Source: Actinostola sp. cb2023
Taxonomy: Eukaryota; Cnidaria; Anthozoa; Actiniaria; Actinostolidae
Assembly: GCA_033675265.1 (NCBI GenBank)
Contig: JAUJYZ010000906.1
Coordinates: forward strand, 1 to 64,000
Reading direction: 5' to 3'
DNA length: 64,000 bases
The notes below the pieces were generated by a model that made no database searches, was not told the origin of the DNA, and saw nothing but the letters and a program-made list of their open reading frames with translations. Of the stretch, positions 22,025-37,000 are shown piece after piece (within the stretch, counting starts at the first letter, position 1; each line of letters opens with the position of its first letter). The position numbers and the translations under genes were made by a program.

Positions 22025-25000
22025 CTGAAGCAAGAATGGAACAGACTGTGAGTCAAAGTAGGTAAACAAACGGCTCAACAGTTCTGGGGGGGAGGGGGGG
22101 GAGTGTGTGTGTGGGGGGGACGTTCAAATAAGCCGGTAGTACTGGAATCTCAATACCGACGAACCCTCAATAGAACGAACCCTCTACTTACTCTAGTCTC
22201 TGTGTTCTTTTTCTCTTCATGACAAAGAAAATAACGATAAGGATCAAGAGCGTTCCTACAATAAGACCGATGACGAGACCAGGGTTGGCTTTAGATGGTA
22301 CTTTGCTATCATCGTATCGTGCTCCCACCACGCCTACAGTGGGTGTTCCAGTAAACTTACGATGGATACTGGGTTTGGCAGTTGCTGGTTTATCTGATAA
22401 AGAAGTTATTTATTGATTAGTTTTACATTACAAACACATTACAATCAAATAAAGGAAGGCAGCAAGGAAGGCAGCAAGGAAAATATTATTCAAAGAGCCA
22501 ATCTTCACCAAAAACAGGCAGGAAAGAAGGAAGGAAGAAAAGGAAAGAAGGAAAATGGGAGTGAAGGAAGGAATGGCAGAGCAAGAGGGCTACTTACTTT
22601 TAGCACAGGCTTTAGAGTTCTTCTGAAGATAAAGTCCATCAGGACAAGCACAACTGAATCTATTCTTCTTCGACGACAACAGACACAAATGTGAACATCC
22701 GCCATTATTCTTTCCACATGGATTTAAACCTACAAATGCAACCGAAAGATTAAAACCAAATAAACCTATATATCAGTGAATATGTATCATAGCCACGCCC
22801 TCCACACAACAACACAATGGGTGTGCACATATGTCCAATTATATTTTGCGAGTGTCAATTCGACTAATAAAACTTGTGGCCCTCTGTAGGAAGTTGTTCT
22901 TCTATTTAGGTGTACTGTAGCATGGAGATGGGACCGACAATTACGTGGTCATCAGAGCCAAAAGGTCTAACAATTAATTTGCTGATGGAAACCAAGGCAA
23001 CATGTACCTACATACCTGCTGGTTGTCTTTGTGGGTGGTAGATATGAGCATCCTGTGGATTAACTGCATTGTGAACCAACACTGTTCTGTTCTGACCAGT
23101 AAACTTGTTGGCCTTATAAATACTCCTGGTATCAGTCCAGTAAATATCATCTTCAAATACAGTCACAGCAGATGGGTTTGTTAGTCCTTGGTGGAGAAGT
23201 TCACGGATGGCCGTACCGTTCAGACTGCAGTGCTTGATGGACTTCAGCTTGGAGTCGACCCAGTAGAGCTTACGTGTGGTGTAGTCGATGGCTAGACCCG
23301 AAGGATGCTCGATGTGGTCGCCACTGATCAAGACCTGTCGGTTTGTTCCGTCCATGCTTGCGCGTTCTATTTTGGCCGGTGAGCCCCAGTCTATCCAGTA
23401 CATTGTTCTAATGATAATGATGCATTAATTAGTTGTTTGTGCAAAAACAGATGTTTAAACTCTGAGAAACTACAAGGTATTGTGATCATGAGCTATACAA
23501 GAAACAAAATAAAAAGAGACAGTTGCAACTCTCTTAGACTAGCCTGTGAGCAAGGGGAGGGGGGGGGGGAGAGAAAGACAGGAGGGAGGGAGGGGAGGGG
23601 CTTGTTGACAGGCTATCTTAAACTGATCAGAACATTCAGCTTCCTGTATTTTGAGTTCTGTGGGAGAGCGTTTTTAAGTGGTAAGGGTGTATTTCCAATA
23701 TCTGACCTACCCCTCTGAAGGGTCAACCACTATAGAGCTAGGCTTGTCTACACCACTGGTGATTAGAGTCATCTTATTCTTGCCATCCATCTCTGCTACT
23801 GATATACTATTGGATCCAGAGTCTGACCAGTAGATCTTCTTACCAACCCAGTCAATAGCAAGACCAGTAGGATCAACAATACCAGCATCTAACACGTTCT
23901 CGATCTTAGATGAAGGTCCTGGGCCTAGCTTAGCCTTCGATATGCTGGCGTGCTGTCCGTCTGTCCAGAACACCATACTTTCTTGAAAATCAAAGCCAAG
24001 TGCTTTGGCATCATGAAGGTTGTTGAGCGCCTGTTTGTACTCCTTGCCGTCGGTCATTATTAGTCTGATGCTGTTGCGGTTGGTAAACATGAGATATGGG
24101 CGTGGCCCTAAAGACGAGAATTAACACACAAGGCAATTAAATTTAGAAACTTTATAGTTAAAGTGGGACATTTTTATAGCAACCCAAGGTTTCTGTTCAT
24201 TTGCAAACAACATAGGCATGGCAACACATGGCCCACTCAACATAAGGAAACCAACACGTAAAACTTAGTGACGCTCAATGTGGTTACACTCATACAACAT
24301 AGGCGTGTCAACACATGGCCCACTCAACACAGGGAAACCAACATGTAAAACTTACAGTGACGCTTAATGTGGTTACACTCATACAACATAGGCATGGCAA
24401 CACATGGCCCACTCAACACAGGGATACCAACATGTAAAACTTACGTTGACGCTTAATGTGGTTACACTCATACAACATAGGCGTGGCAACACATGGCCCA
24501 TTCAACACAGGGAAACCAACACGTAAAACTTACAGTGATGCTCAATGTGGTTACACTCATACAACATAGGCGTGGCAACACATGGCCCACTCAACACAGG
24601 GAAACCAACATGTAAAACTTACAGTGACGCTTAATGTGGTTACACTCATACAACATAGGCGTGGCAACACATGGCCCACTCAACACAGGGAAACCAACAT
24701 GTAAAACTTACGTTGACGCTCCATGTGGTTACACTCATACAACATAGGCGTGGCAACACATGGCCCATAAACCAACTTACTAAACGTATGGCCTGTGTGG
24801 CCAAACAACAAGGGCATGACAGCACAAGATCTACATTTACACAGGAAATCCAACTCCTGAGGTTTATAGGGCATGGTTCCATATGTTCAACCCCTTGTGA
24901 TTTTGAAAGTTTACCTTGTGCCTTGCATCTTCTGTTGTCAGGTTCCAAGAGGTAGCCATCGAGACAAGAACACTTGAAGCTTCCTTTGAAGTCGTAACAG

Positions 25001-28000
25001 TTCTGACTACACATTCCTGGGATCTCGCACTCATTGATATCTGTTAGGTATGAATAATATACAGTAAATTCCCAAGTATTTGAGGAGAAATACTGTGATT
25101 TCGGACCGTGATTTCATACACACTAGCTCTATGTATAAATCCCACAACTTTCTTGGTAGCACTGTACCACTGATCACTCATGCGTAAATATCTTAGAACA
25201 CACATTTTTGTAACCCACGTGACTCAGTGAAAAGTAGAAAAAGTTGGAAGTCTTACCACTACAGCTTTTGCCATCATCCATAAGTTCATACCCAGGCTTA
25301 CAGGAGCAGTAAAAGCTTGTTTTTGTGTCTGTGCAGATATGTAAGCAATGGCCATTGTTGGACAAGCATTCATTGATGTCTGCAAAAAGGAAGGAAGATA
25401 TTAATATACGTCTTTAGAAAGAACTATGGGGGTGTGGCAACATGTGGTCTACAAAACACAGGAAACCAACTCAGGAAACTTAAGTAGTGTGGAAAGACTG
25501 ATTGTGGGGAATTGCTAGCAAATAGAACAAAGAGGTTTTGGTAATACAAAGGCTGAATGAATTACGGTAAATTGTGAAATTTGTGATTAAAAATGAAGAA
25601 ATGACTTAGAAAACATACCACAGTTTCGTTCATCCCTCTCCATGAGGACACTGTGGATTGCCGTCGCATACTTTGCTCTCTGCTATACAAGTACTACTGC
25701 TACCACATTGGAATGAATGTACTGGACAGATTGGAGGTCGAGTAGCTGGAAAGAAATGTAAGAACAAATCAATGATTTGAAGCAAAATAACAGACTTTCA
25801 CCATTTATTACTGAAATGTGCCACTAATATCTCTCTACATAGATTCCAATCAAACTTTTTGTTCTTTTTAAAAGCAGTACATCATTGCTCAAATAGACAT
25901 GGAATCAGCAACTGGATATACTTTGAGTAAACTTAGTGGTTATGCAGTCTGGTTTGACCAGGAAACTAATGGTGAAGCCTTTTGGCACGGCTTCAGTTGA
26001 TTCCAGTCGGCGTACAGAATAGGGTATACATTTTTAAGCTTTAGTCTGGAATAGGGTATGGAAAATCAAAATTTTAGGTCTGGGATAGGGTCAGGGGTTT
26101 GAGGTGTCTGTGGCACACCCCTACCCAAAAATACCCTTCAAATGGTCAAATGAAAAGTATCCTCAGTAATGCACACTCCAATAATAAATGATGGGTAACA
26201 GTACCGTATTAAATCACAGAAATAAAAAAAATGCACAAATATAGCAAACAATGCAAACAGCTACAATCAATAACAGAAAGAACAAAGAATGAAATGAAGG
26301 AATGAAAGCAATGGGAAATGATTTCAATTAGATCACATTATTTGTTTTAAGTACTATTTTTATTTTAAATCTTACTTGTGTATATCATTTGGTTAGGAAT
26401 TATCGACTTTCAAATCACAATTCATTACAAGCTTGCATACAAAAAACACAAATACTTTAGTAACACAGTTAACACTGCATGCATATTTACTGCAATTACT
26501 TTTCTCTTTCTTAAATATTTTAGCTTTATTATTCTCAGATTGGGGTCTCTGTCTTGTGGTGAAACTTAGCCCATACTTACGATTGACTGAACCGTTGTCA
26601 TTGCCATTTGGAAGAATAATTGGTAGCAGAGGTTTGAGAGTCGGTGCTGGCAAAGCTAAATTGTCATAGAAATGATGTGGATACAGGTTAGCCTCTTGTA
26701 AAGGTTAATACATTTTCACAGTTTAGATTTATAAATAATTGTTTTTATGCCTTTGTTCTTTGATGTAAAAAGTGCAGAATATTAATTCATCTTCCATGTA
26801 CAAACTTTTGATTGCTTCACAGGGACGTACAGTATGTCAAACATGTCTAGAATCAGTGTAACGCTTATAAAGTGCCAAAACACATTAATGTTTAATATTG
26901 ATTTTAAAAAAATTCTAATTTTGGTATAACGTTAAAGTGCTTGCAATTTTGTGATTTGAAGGCCAATGTGAAACGAATAGAAAAAGAGTGAAGAAAAGTG
27001 AAAACATGTCTAGAATCAGTATGACGCTTATAAGTACCAAAACATATTGGTTAAAAAAAATCGTGAAAAATGAGTGCTTGCAATTTTGTGATTTGAAGGC
27101 CAATCACAGGCAGCCCAACCATTCCTTTTGAGGCTACTAAATAATGAAATAAAATGATATTTGCGTCTTTTTTTGATGGGTTTCCTGTGGTAGAGCGCGC
27201 GCACGCGCATTTATATGTTGGGTTCCCTGTGTTGAGTAACATATAATGTTGGGATCCCTGTGTACCTCCTGCGGGACGCGCCCGCAGCAAATGTGTATAT
27301 TTACACAAGGTATGAAACTCCAGTCACGTGATGGCCTGATGTGCGCCGCATGTATGTGGTGCACTTTTCCGTGAGCCGAATAGCCGAAGTCGTCGTACGC
27401 TACAGGCCCTTGGGGGGTACCCAGGGTTAAGTCGTCATTTTGTCCCTAATGGCGGGGCATGGAAGAGAAAGTTCATATCAAGAAAGACTGATTTTTTCGG
27501 TGTAAACGTTAGGATTCTATTCCCTATTCATGGTAAGTTTAGACGTTCACAATTCATGTCACCTTTTTAAGTCAATTTAGAAGAGATTTGACGGTTTTAA
27601 AGTAGTCCTTTTTCATTTTGAATGGCCTGGAGAAAGTTTGGATGTGTTGTGCTCGACACGTGAGCCTGAAAGTTTTGTTGAAACTGAAACTGAACTAAAT
27701 TAAAAGTATTTTTGTCAAGGTTTTTACGTAGTATTTGCTCTAAATGTTCTCTAATAAAAGGACTTGCCTATACTAGGGCAGAAGGGCTGCTTAATACTCC
27801 TCAACAAATCAGTTTTTTTCATAAATTATGCAGAACTGATTCAGACTTGTGTAGTTTTGTCAGTGATCGAAATACACTTCAACAAGGAACCTCTTTCAAC
27901 TGACTGACTTTACTTTATCTGTTTAAACATTACTGACTCTCTCATCTAGAAAGTGTTTGACGTAATTTTGTACTTTACTTATAGTTCTTCTGACACAAGG

Positions 28001-31000
28001 GAACGGCCAACACAGCATAAACCATCTGAAGCAAAAATATAGACGAACTCAAATTCACTGACATCGAAGGAGACATGAATGGCGATGGACTCGTGAAGCT
28101 GCCGTGAACTAAAATATTAACAATTGTTCGTTATTGTCATTGAAATAGCACAACACATTTAGCAAATAAGCTTACTATCATCTGAGAGAAACACGGAGTA
28201 ATTTTCGCTTCCAACTGTGATGTTTGTTATTCATTCACAACTTGTCGATTGTGTATAATATTTATTTAATTGTTGTTATCCAGCTATTACTGATCAATAT
28301 AGTGAATAAATTGTACAGAAAGAACGGCGAAAACAGTGTGTAAAAGCTAGTAAACTTATTGTTGAAATAAATACGTTTGTTTGTCATTTTGTGTACAAGT
28401 ACTGATAGCAAAAATGTGTTGTGCAGTACTAAATATTGAGACTATTCAGCATTAATAAAACACAATGCGTCAATTTTGAAGATTTTAATCGATAAAAATC
28501 AAAATACAATACAAATACTTTACAGAAGTCAAAACAGAAAGCAAATAAAGTATATTTAGATGTTTTGATTTATGTTTAGTGAACATATAAATATTAAAAC
28601 TTGCCAAAAAGAGCATAGTTCAGATTTGCCGAGCGCTTGTCGATGTCATCTCGAAGGTAAAATCCGACTGTTTCACGGAAAAGTGCACCACATACATGCG
28701 GCACACATCGGGCCATCACGCTCAAAATTTCAAAAATTAGTTTCTCAGCGTACGTTGAAGTTAGACGACTGACACTTATAAGGTGTTTCGAGAATACGGT
28801 AAGGTTTAATTATTCGAAGAAAAATTGAATGTTCACATCACAATGACAAAATTAGGAGCAAAAACGTATTTGTCACGTGACCGAGTTTCATACCTTGTGT
28901 AAATATACACATGTAGTGCGGGACGCGCGGGATGTGCACAGGAAGCCCAATATAGGATATTACTCAGCACAGGGAACCCAACATATCTACGTATTATATA
29001 TTGAGCGCGCGCGCGCTCCACCACAGGAAACCCATCAAAAAAAGACGCAAATATCATTTTATTGAATTAGTAGCCTCAAAAGCAATGGTTGGGCTGCCTG
29101 TGGGCCAATGTGAAACGAATAGAAAAAGAGTGAAGAAAAGTGAAAACATGTCTAGAATCAGTATGACGCTTATAAGTACCAAAACATATTGGTTAAAAAA
29201 AATCATGAAAAATGAGTGCTTGCAATTTTGTGATTTGAAGGCCAATGTGAAACGAATAGAAAAAGAGTGAAGAAAAGTGAAAATACAGATACAGTTCAAT
29301 TCTAATTTGAGACAAATCATTGAATGACACTTACGACAAGATCGTTCATCGCTGTTGTCTCCACAGTTGTCCTTCCCGTCACAATGCTGGCTTTTGGGAA
29401 TACAGACCTGATTAGCACAGGTGTATTCCAAGCTTGTGCAACCAATTGTTCCTGGAATAAAATACCAACAAGATCATTAGATTCACAGAGAAATGTGACA
29501 TACAGATAGTCAAGGAAGAACAGTCAAGATTGTCACAAGGGTATAAGATTTTGAGATGTTAATAAAGTTATTATTATTATTACAAGGGTCAACTGGTTCA
29601 AGCTAAAGAATAGGTGGCTTAACAATCATCCATATCCCTGGGGTACTCAGGGTTATCTAATCAGTGACAGGGAGGTGCAAAGACCTTTTTGGGGTTTGAA
29701 ATTGATTTTGGCAAGGACTTTTTTTGGGTTGATAAAAATGATATCCTACCATTCTCGATTTTATGTGGAGAAAAAATGGCCTTTTTAGGGGTTACGTTCT
29801 GGGCCGTTGGACTTTTTGGGGGTCTTGTTTTAGCATAATGGCCTTTTTGGGGGTTAAAACGTTTGGCCTCATTCGCACCTCCACCTCATTGATACCCTTG
29901 AGTACCCCCCCGGGATCCATATGGCAATGCTATGATGCGCTTTTGCATACAGTGCACTGTTTGGAGTAGCCTGTCGAATGAATATTTGGACAATGAACCA
30001 TAAAGAACATGTTTAGTAATGTTGACTTACCACAATTTTTTTCATCGCTGCCATCTTTACAATCCTTGCTACCATCACAAATCCAGTTAGGATGTACACA
30101 CTCTGTGCCATCGTCACACAATCGCTCACTCTTTCTGCATATTGCTGGAGGTCTGGTTGGTTTAGTAACTGCAAACAGAAACAATTATTTTATAGCAATA
30201 ATTTAATATCTAGTATTATGTAGTTCCTAAGGTTTCGTCAAGTGTAAAAAGACTTGGAAAAATGAAATTTTACGACCTACATTACTAACTATTACCAAAC
30301 AACAAATGACTTTATAATTGAATATCTAATTATCCTCTTCAGAAAACCTCTTGCTTACCAGTATTGCTGCAACCATGTTGGTGGTACAAACAAGAGAAGC
30401 TTAAATCAGCATTGTTATTGGACACCAACATGGCTGCCATGACGTCACACAGAAACAGGCAATAAATTATTACCGGCACATGAATTACAACTGGTACCAA
30501 CTTACCATTTTTGCAATTCTTCTCATCAGACCCATCTATGCAGTCACTATACCCATCACATTTATACCGTGCAGGGATACACCAACCACTGAGAGAGCAA
30601 GTAAACTCTGTTGGATTGCATGTGCGATTGGCTAAAACACAAGATACATGTATATTAATCTCCAGTCACGTTGTACACTTGTTAGTAATCAACTTGGATA
30701 TACATGTGTAAAGTATACATTTGCACACAAACATGTGATTTCTTACCACAGCCTCGTTCATCACTCATGTCATTGCAGTCGTCTTCATGATCGCAACGGA
30801 AGTCTCTTGATATACAACGTCCGTTATCGCATCTGAATTCATTTGACGTACAAGTCCTTGCTACAGGGGCGAAGCAGAAATAGACAATTTGAGTAACAAA
30901 TAATAATAATTTGAGTAACATTTAAAGCAGACTACTATTTTACAGGTTTTAAAAAGGATCTTTGACCTACCACATCCTATCTCATCACTAGCATCACCAC

Positions 31001-34000
31001 AATCATCTTCATTATCACATCGGAAAGAGTTTGGAACACAGTGTTTATTGTTACATGTAAACTCATCTGATGGACAGGTTGATGGTACACGAGATGCTGT
31101 TACAGAGAGAAGCATACAAATTTAGAAAGAAAGATTAAGGAAAGGAGTATTAAAGTGGGAAATGTGAATGTGCAATAATGTGAAATAAGGTACTAAAATG
31201 GTCTTATGACACATTTACAAAATATTGGTCATTATATTAGACTTACGGCATTCGTCAGCTTCATCACTATTATCTCCACAATCATCTACTTGATCACACC
31301 TCCAGCTACGTCGAATACATCTTCCATTTTTACAAGTAAAGTCATTGGATGTACTACATGTTCTAGGTGCTGTATAGAAACAGTAAGAAACACGGCGTCA
31401 AGTTATACAACTTTTGACACTATAAATGGACACTGCTAAGTGTACAACCTGCATTAAGAGGTCAATAACTTTCAACCTGAGCATCAAACAAACTATTGAT
31501 TTGTTTGCAAAACTATTGATTTAATAACATATGCTGTTTTTTGTTTACATTGTACAATGTACGCATTACAGGCAAATTCCCAATTCCAGCTTATAAAACA
31601 TTTGAATACACACATCATTATCATCATTTTGGATACTCAAGAGATTGTGTTGTTATAATAACAATCAACAAGTGGGTAGAACCAAACTTTGACACCGTGT
31701 AAACAAGCACTTAAAACACTATTACGTCAGTCCTTTGTTGTTGTTGTTTTTGTACTCAGAGGAAGGAATAACACTGTCCAAAGCGTCAGTAAATTTAGTG
31801 CTTTACATGGTGTCAATTAAGTATTACTTTCATAATCTACACAATATATATCATCATTTTTATTTGTAAAACATCAGTGCTATTTTACGGGTTTTAAAAA
31901 GGATATTTGACCTACCACATCCTATCTCATCACTAGCATCACCACAATCATCTTCATTATCACATCGGAAAGAGTTTGGAACACAGTGTTTAAATAATAA
32001 TAATAATAATAATAATACATTTTATATAGCGCCACTATCCATAACAATGATCAGAGCTTCCTCCGGAAGTGCCCGAGTAATAACCATTTTTCAACCATGT
32101 GGCTTATTGATGATAACAATGTGTAGAGATTGTAATCACAGTAGATTAATACGAGTCAACTCTAACTCCTAGTCACTTCAGGGGTTCCTCAACCATTCAG
32201 ATACAATAGAATCTGAGTTAGATTAACATGAGTCTACTCTAACCCTAGTCACTTCAGGGGTTCGTCAACCATTCAGATACAATAGAATCTGAGGTTTTGC
32301 ATCCTATTTGTTACCGATTCTTTTCAAAAGTATTACTACAAATAAAGCAAAAATCTGCATTGTTGATTAAAGAGTGTTAATTGGTAGCAGAAGCTTAAAG
32401 TTTGGCTGTTTTTGACCATTGCATGTTTTAGATTCACAATCTACTATGTCAACAAACGAGAGTGCCAGCATTTTTGTATAGACCCTTTTAATAAATCCCA
32501 CAATGCATGATTTTCCACGCTTGACGTCACAGTCTTTGTATAGAATTCAAAAGAATAAGTATGACGTCAAGCGCGGAAAATCATGCATTGTGGGATTTAT
32601 TAAAAGGGTCTATAAAATGCATTGATACAGGTATTTGTTGCCCTAGAAATGCAACTACAGCCACACTTCAGAGTAAAATACATTCAGTTTACAACAGTTT
32701 GGAATTGATGGGAACGTCATGTAATATACACATTCACTGCGACACAACAGCTTCAGTCATGCAGAACACTAGACAAGATTGTTATTGCGAGTATAGTATT
32801 TGTACATATTATGTTATTCCAGCTAATACAGACATGTTGCCTTATTATAACACCACCATCACCAGACTATTTAGTGTTTTAAACACTTGTGATTAAGATT
32901 CCAAAGTCATTCAGTAAACTTCACCAAAAATGTAAAGAATTTATGAATCTAAATTAGCTTAATAAAAATCTGGATTGATTATTCTGCACATCACCCTACA
33001 ACTAATTAATCAACTCCAGCTAGAAGGCAAACATTCAAGTCCTACAATTTAAACAAATAAGTTGACTAAGTTTAAAAAGAAGATTACAAAATGTAATGTG
33101 ATTGCACATACTGGATTTAGTAAACAATAAGACACTTCTAGTTAACTGAAGCAAGACACTTAATGCAAAGCGTATACAAATAATTTGAGCACTCTTAAAT
33201 GATTCTTTGAGGGGGCAAAGGCATCGAGTTTAGACGTCTCAGTATCTATTCATAACAGGAACGTACCGGAAGTTAAGTCGAAAGTATTGGTATGCAGTGA
33301 AAATGGTTTATGTAACGGTAATTAAATTTCTATAACATATCGTACGATGGTATGTAAATACTAGTATAAAATAACTATGATATAACGCGCGCTCTGATTG
33401 GCCAAAGGATGCGTATTCCGCGTGCTTTATGAGAGCACACAGCACGCGCGCGCAGATATTCAAACATTTTTGTAACGAACAAAATTGAAATTTTTTATAA
33501 AAGAAATAGAAAACTTGCCCGCTGTGCTATGTGAAGATTTTTAGCACTTGGGGACTGATCAGAACACTCGAGAAGTGTTGAGAAGCACTCCGCTACGCGT
33601 AGTTCTTCTCTTAACACTTCTCTCGTGTTCTGATCAGTCCCCGCGTGCTATAAATCTGCACATAGCACGCGCGCTCGTTTTCTATTTCTTCAGTATGGCC
33701 TGTGATAAAATGAACCAATCAGCGTACGCCTAGTCGTCACACCTTCATTCCGCCCCCCAAACGAACACCGGCCGCCAAGACCAGTGAGTTCAAACGAAAC
33801 CAACCGACGAACGAAAACAACGACGAAATCTATTCAATAAACGTATAACCCTTTAACTAAATAGTCAACAAAAAGCATTCCAACACTCTAAACTACCATT
33901 CTTGAAATTCTGATCTTCGTTTTAGTAATTTTTAGCCGCTTGAAACGAACAAATACGTTCGTGAGCTACATTGTGAAATTATATCAACATACGATGTAGT

Positions 34001-37000
34001 CACATTGTACGTGTTATTGTGTTGTGTGAAATTTGTACAAATTGTAGGAATTTTAATCGGGAAAGAAAGGACAGAGTCTTTCAAACTAGATTTTTTCTGT
34101 TTTAGCAACGATTCATAATATAATCCACGAAGAACCTGCCGAGTTGACATAGTATTGTATAAATGAGCTCACTTCAATGACAAAAACGGATCGAAAAAAA
34201 TAATCCCGGGAAATAATTCACTGGAGAAACCTCGAGGATTACTGCTATAGCAGTACAAGAAATATAGCAAGGAGTAGAGTAAAGCTTTAGACGAATATTC
34301 CATCGTTTTTGAAGTCCCATTCCCACGGAGTTTCCATTGATTGGTTTTGTACACAAACGCAGTATGGGATCGACGTCAACAACAACAGACTCGGGTTCAG
34401 AACAAAGAAGGCCAAATACAATCTAGATTCAAGCGTTTTCTGGTTGAAAATATAACGATTTGATAACACTTACGACAACTTGCTTCATCGGAATCATCTC
34501 CACAGTCATCCATGCCATCGCATCGCCATTTCGACTGAATACAACGTTGGTTTTTACAGGTGAACTGGGAAGCTGAACAAGGAAAACCTAGTAACCAGAA
34601 TGGAATGAAACTGACAATTACATTACGATTTGTTGAGAATTTCCACCCATTCTTATGGTTGCCGAAATGTAGCAATATTGGATAAATTATATATTTCTAT
34701 TCGATAATAATATTTGGCTTCGGTAAATTATATATTGCTTTGTCAAACATACACCTAATTTCAAAAACGTTGTCCAATAATAATCAAAAAACCCAAATAG
34801 GATTTCATTAAAAGACAAAAGAAGTGCACTCAGGCTGAACTGTTTCTTTTGTCTTTTTGAATGAATTCGTATTTGGCTATTTGGACAACGTTTTTGAAAT
34901 TAGGTCTATATTCTTTCGACAAACGCTGTGTCAATTGCTTTGATAAAAATATTTGCATTCGATAAAATATATATTCATTTGATAAACGTACATTTGCATT
35001 CGATATTATATATTCATGCAATAAATAATATTTCCTTTTGAAGGACAAATATCCATTCGATAAAAAAATATCCATTCGATAAAAAAATATCCATTCGATA
35101 AAAAAATATCCATTCGATAAAAAATATCCATTCGATAAAAAAATATCCATTCGATAAAAAATATATCCATTCGATAAAAATATCCGTTCGATAATGTCAC
35201 GTGATCACTGGAGGCCTGGTTACCACTAAAGGCCTGGTTACAACTGTACAGGAAAGCAAAATAAAGATGGAAGATTCAGAAGCACAGGCAACATGGCAAG
35301 AGTTTTTCGTGTACGTCAATCACCTCCTAAACGATTGTGAGCAATATGAAGCCAATGCACAGTTGGATTTCCACTCGGCTGCTCTGTTATTTAATCAACT
35401 TGACGTTTTGGTATCAGTTCTAATAAATGTTGCAGACTACTGTATGGATTTGTCATGCAGACAGAGTATTCTGCAGCTTTGTTCCTGTTTTACTGAAATT
35501 CATCAACACTGGTGGAGCAAAATACACGAAATAGGTAGAAGAACGGTAACTATTGCAGATCTGGGGCCTCGTTGTGCTTCTATTTGTGGCCCTGGAAGGC
35601 CAAAACTTATCATCACAGCGGAACTTCTGGAAAACCTGAGAAACCTGGGCTGCACTTGGAATGCCATAGCATCAATGCTTCGAGTTTCAAGGTGGACTGT
35701 TCATCGACGAGTTGTGGAATACGGGCTGAACTGTAGTAGATATTCAGATATAGATGATGAGCAACTTGATAGTATCGTTCGAGGGTACAATTCCAGGCAT
35801 GGTATGACAACTGGACAATCATATATCATTGGATATATACGATCTCTGGGAATTTTGGTGCAACGCGATCGGGTACGTGCAGCCATTAATAGAGTAGATC
35901 CTGAGAATGCAGCCCTTCGCTGGGCAGCAGTGATAACACGAAGGGTTTATAGTGTGCCTTGGCCAAACTCATTGTGGCACATAGATGGTCATCATAGCCT
36001 GGTAAGATGGGGATTTGTAATACATGGCTGCATAGATGGTTTTTCAAGATGATCCTGGACCATTCTCTTTACTATCTTCATCTGAAAGGACAAAACTGTT
36101 ATCAAATTTTGAACTAGCAGATTTTGTGAAGAATTCAGAGTGTCACTATCATTGTCACAAGTGACAGAAATTTAAGAACATTGTAGCATTGGAACAGAGA
36201 AACTCTCACATGTAGCTATATATGCATGTATGTACATATATATAATATTTGGCCATACAAAACTTACTCTTACATATATATATTGTTAATTATACACAAC
36301 TTCAATGTAAATAAGTGACAACTTTTTGAGTTTCTGTGTACAATAAAACCCAGTTTAATGAACTAAACAAGGTTTGGTGTGAACGGGGTATTAGTAAACC
36401 AAGTACCAAGTATAAAATATTAAAAATACTAGTTGCTATTCAGAAGGAAACAAACAATAAATTATTGTTGAATGTTATCCAATAAAATTCAATAAACAGC
36501 ATCAGAGGTATTGTGTTTCAAGGAGAAAGTTAATGACATTGAATTTTGATACCATTCTCTTTTGTAGAACTTTCATTCTCGTTGACATCATCAATGTCGT
36601 CTTCTGGGTTACTTGGTTCACTTTCGTGTTCAACTGTAAGAGGAGAAATTATTGCATTTGCCACCCATAAAAACCGCCCATAAAAACTGTCATCTTTTTT
36701 ATCCTCGCATACAACCACTACTCTCTCCATTTTTCCATATGTATGGGTTGAATTGCATTTGCCACCCCCTAAAAAAAATTCACTTTTTTATTTCTTTCCA
36801 TTTTTTGTTTTTTATATATTCTACTTTTTATTCATTTTTATCTTTTTCTTTTTCTTTTTTCCACTTTTCCCGTTTCCTTCCACGTCCACTTTTACTTTTT
36901 TTAATATTTTTTATTTTTTACTTTTTATTAGTTTTATTTCTTAATTTTTACTTTTTTTATTTTTAATTTCAAAGATAGTTCTCACTTTATTCATCTATAA

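Noticed and set aside
36640..36966. 104-codon Phe-rich plus frame
   Set aside because: T-rich low-complexity sequence inside the IS3EU-like element.
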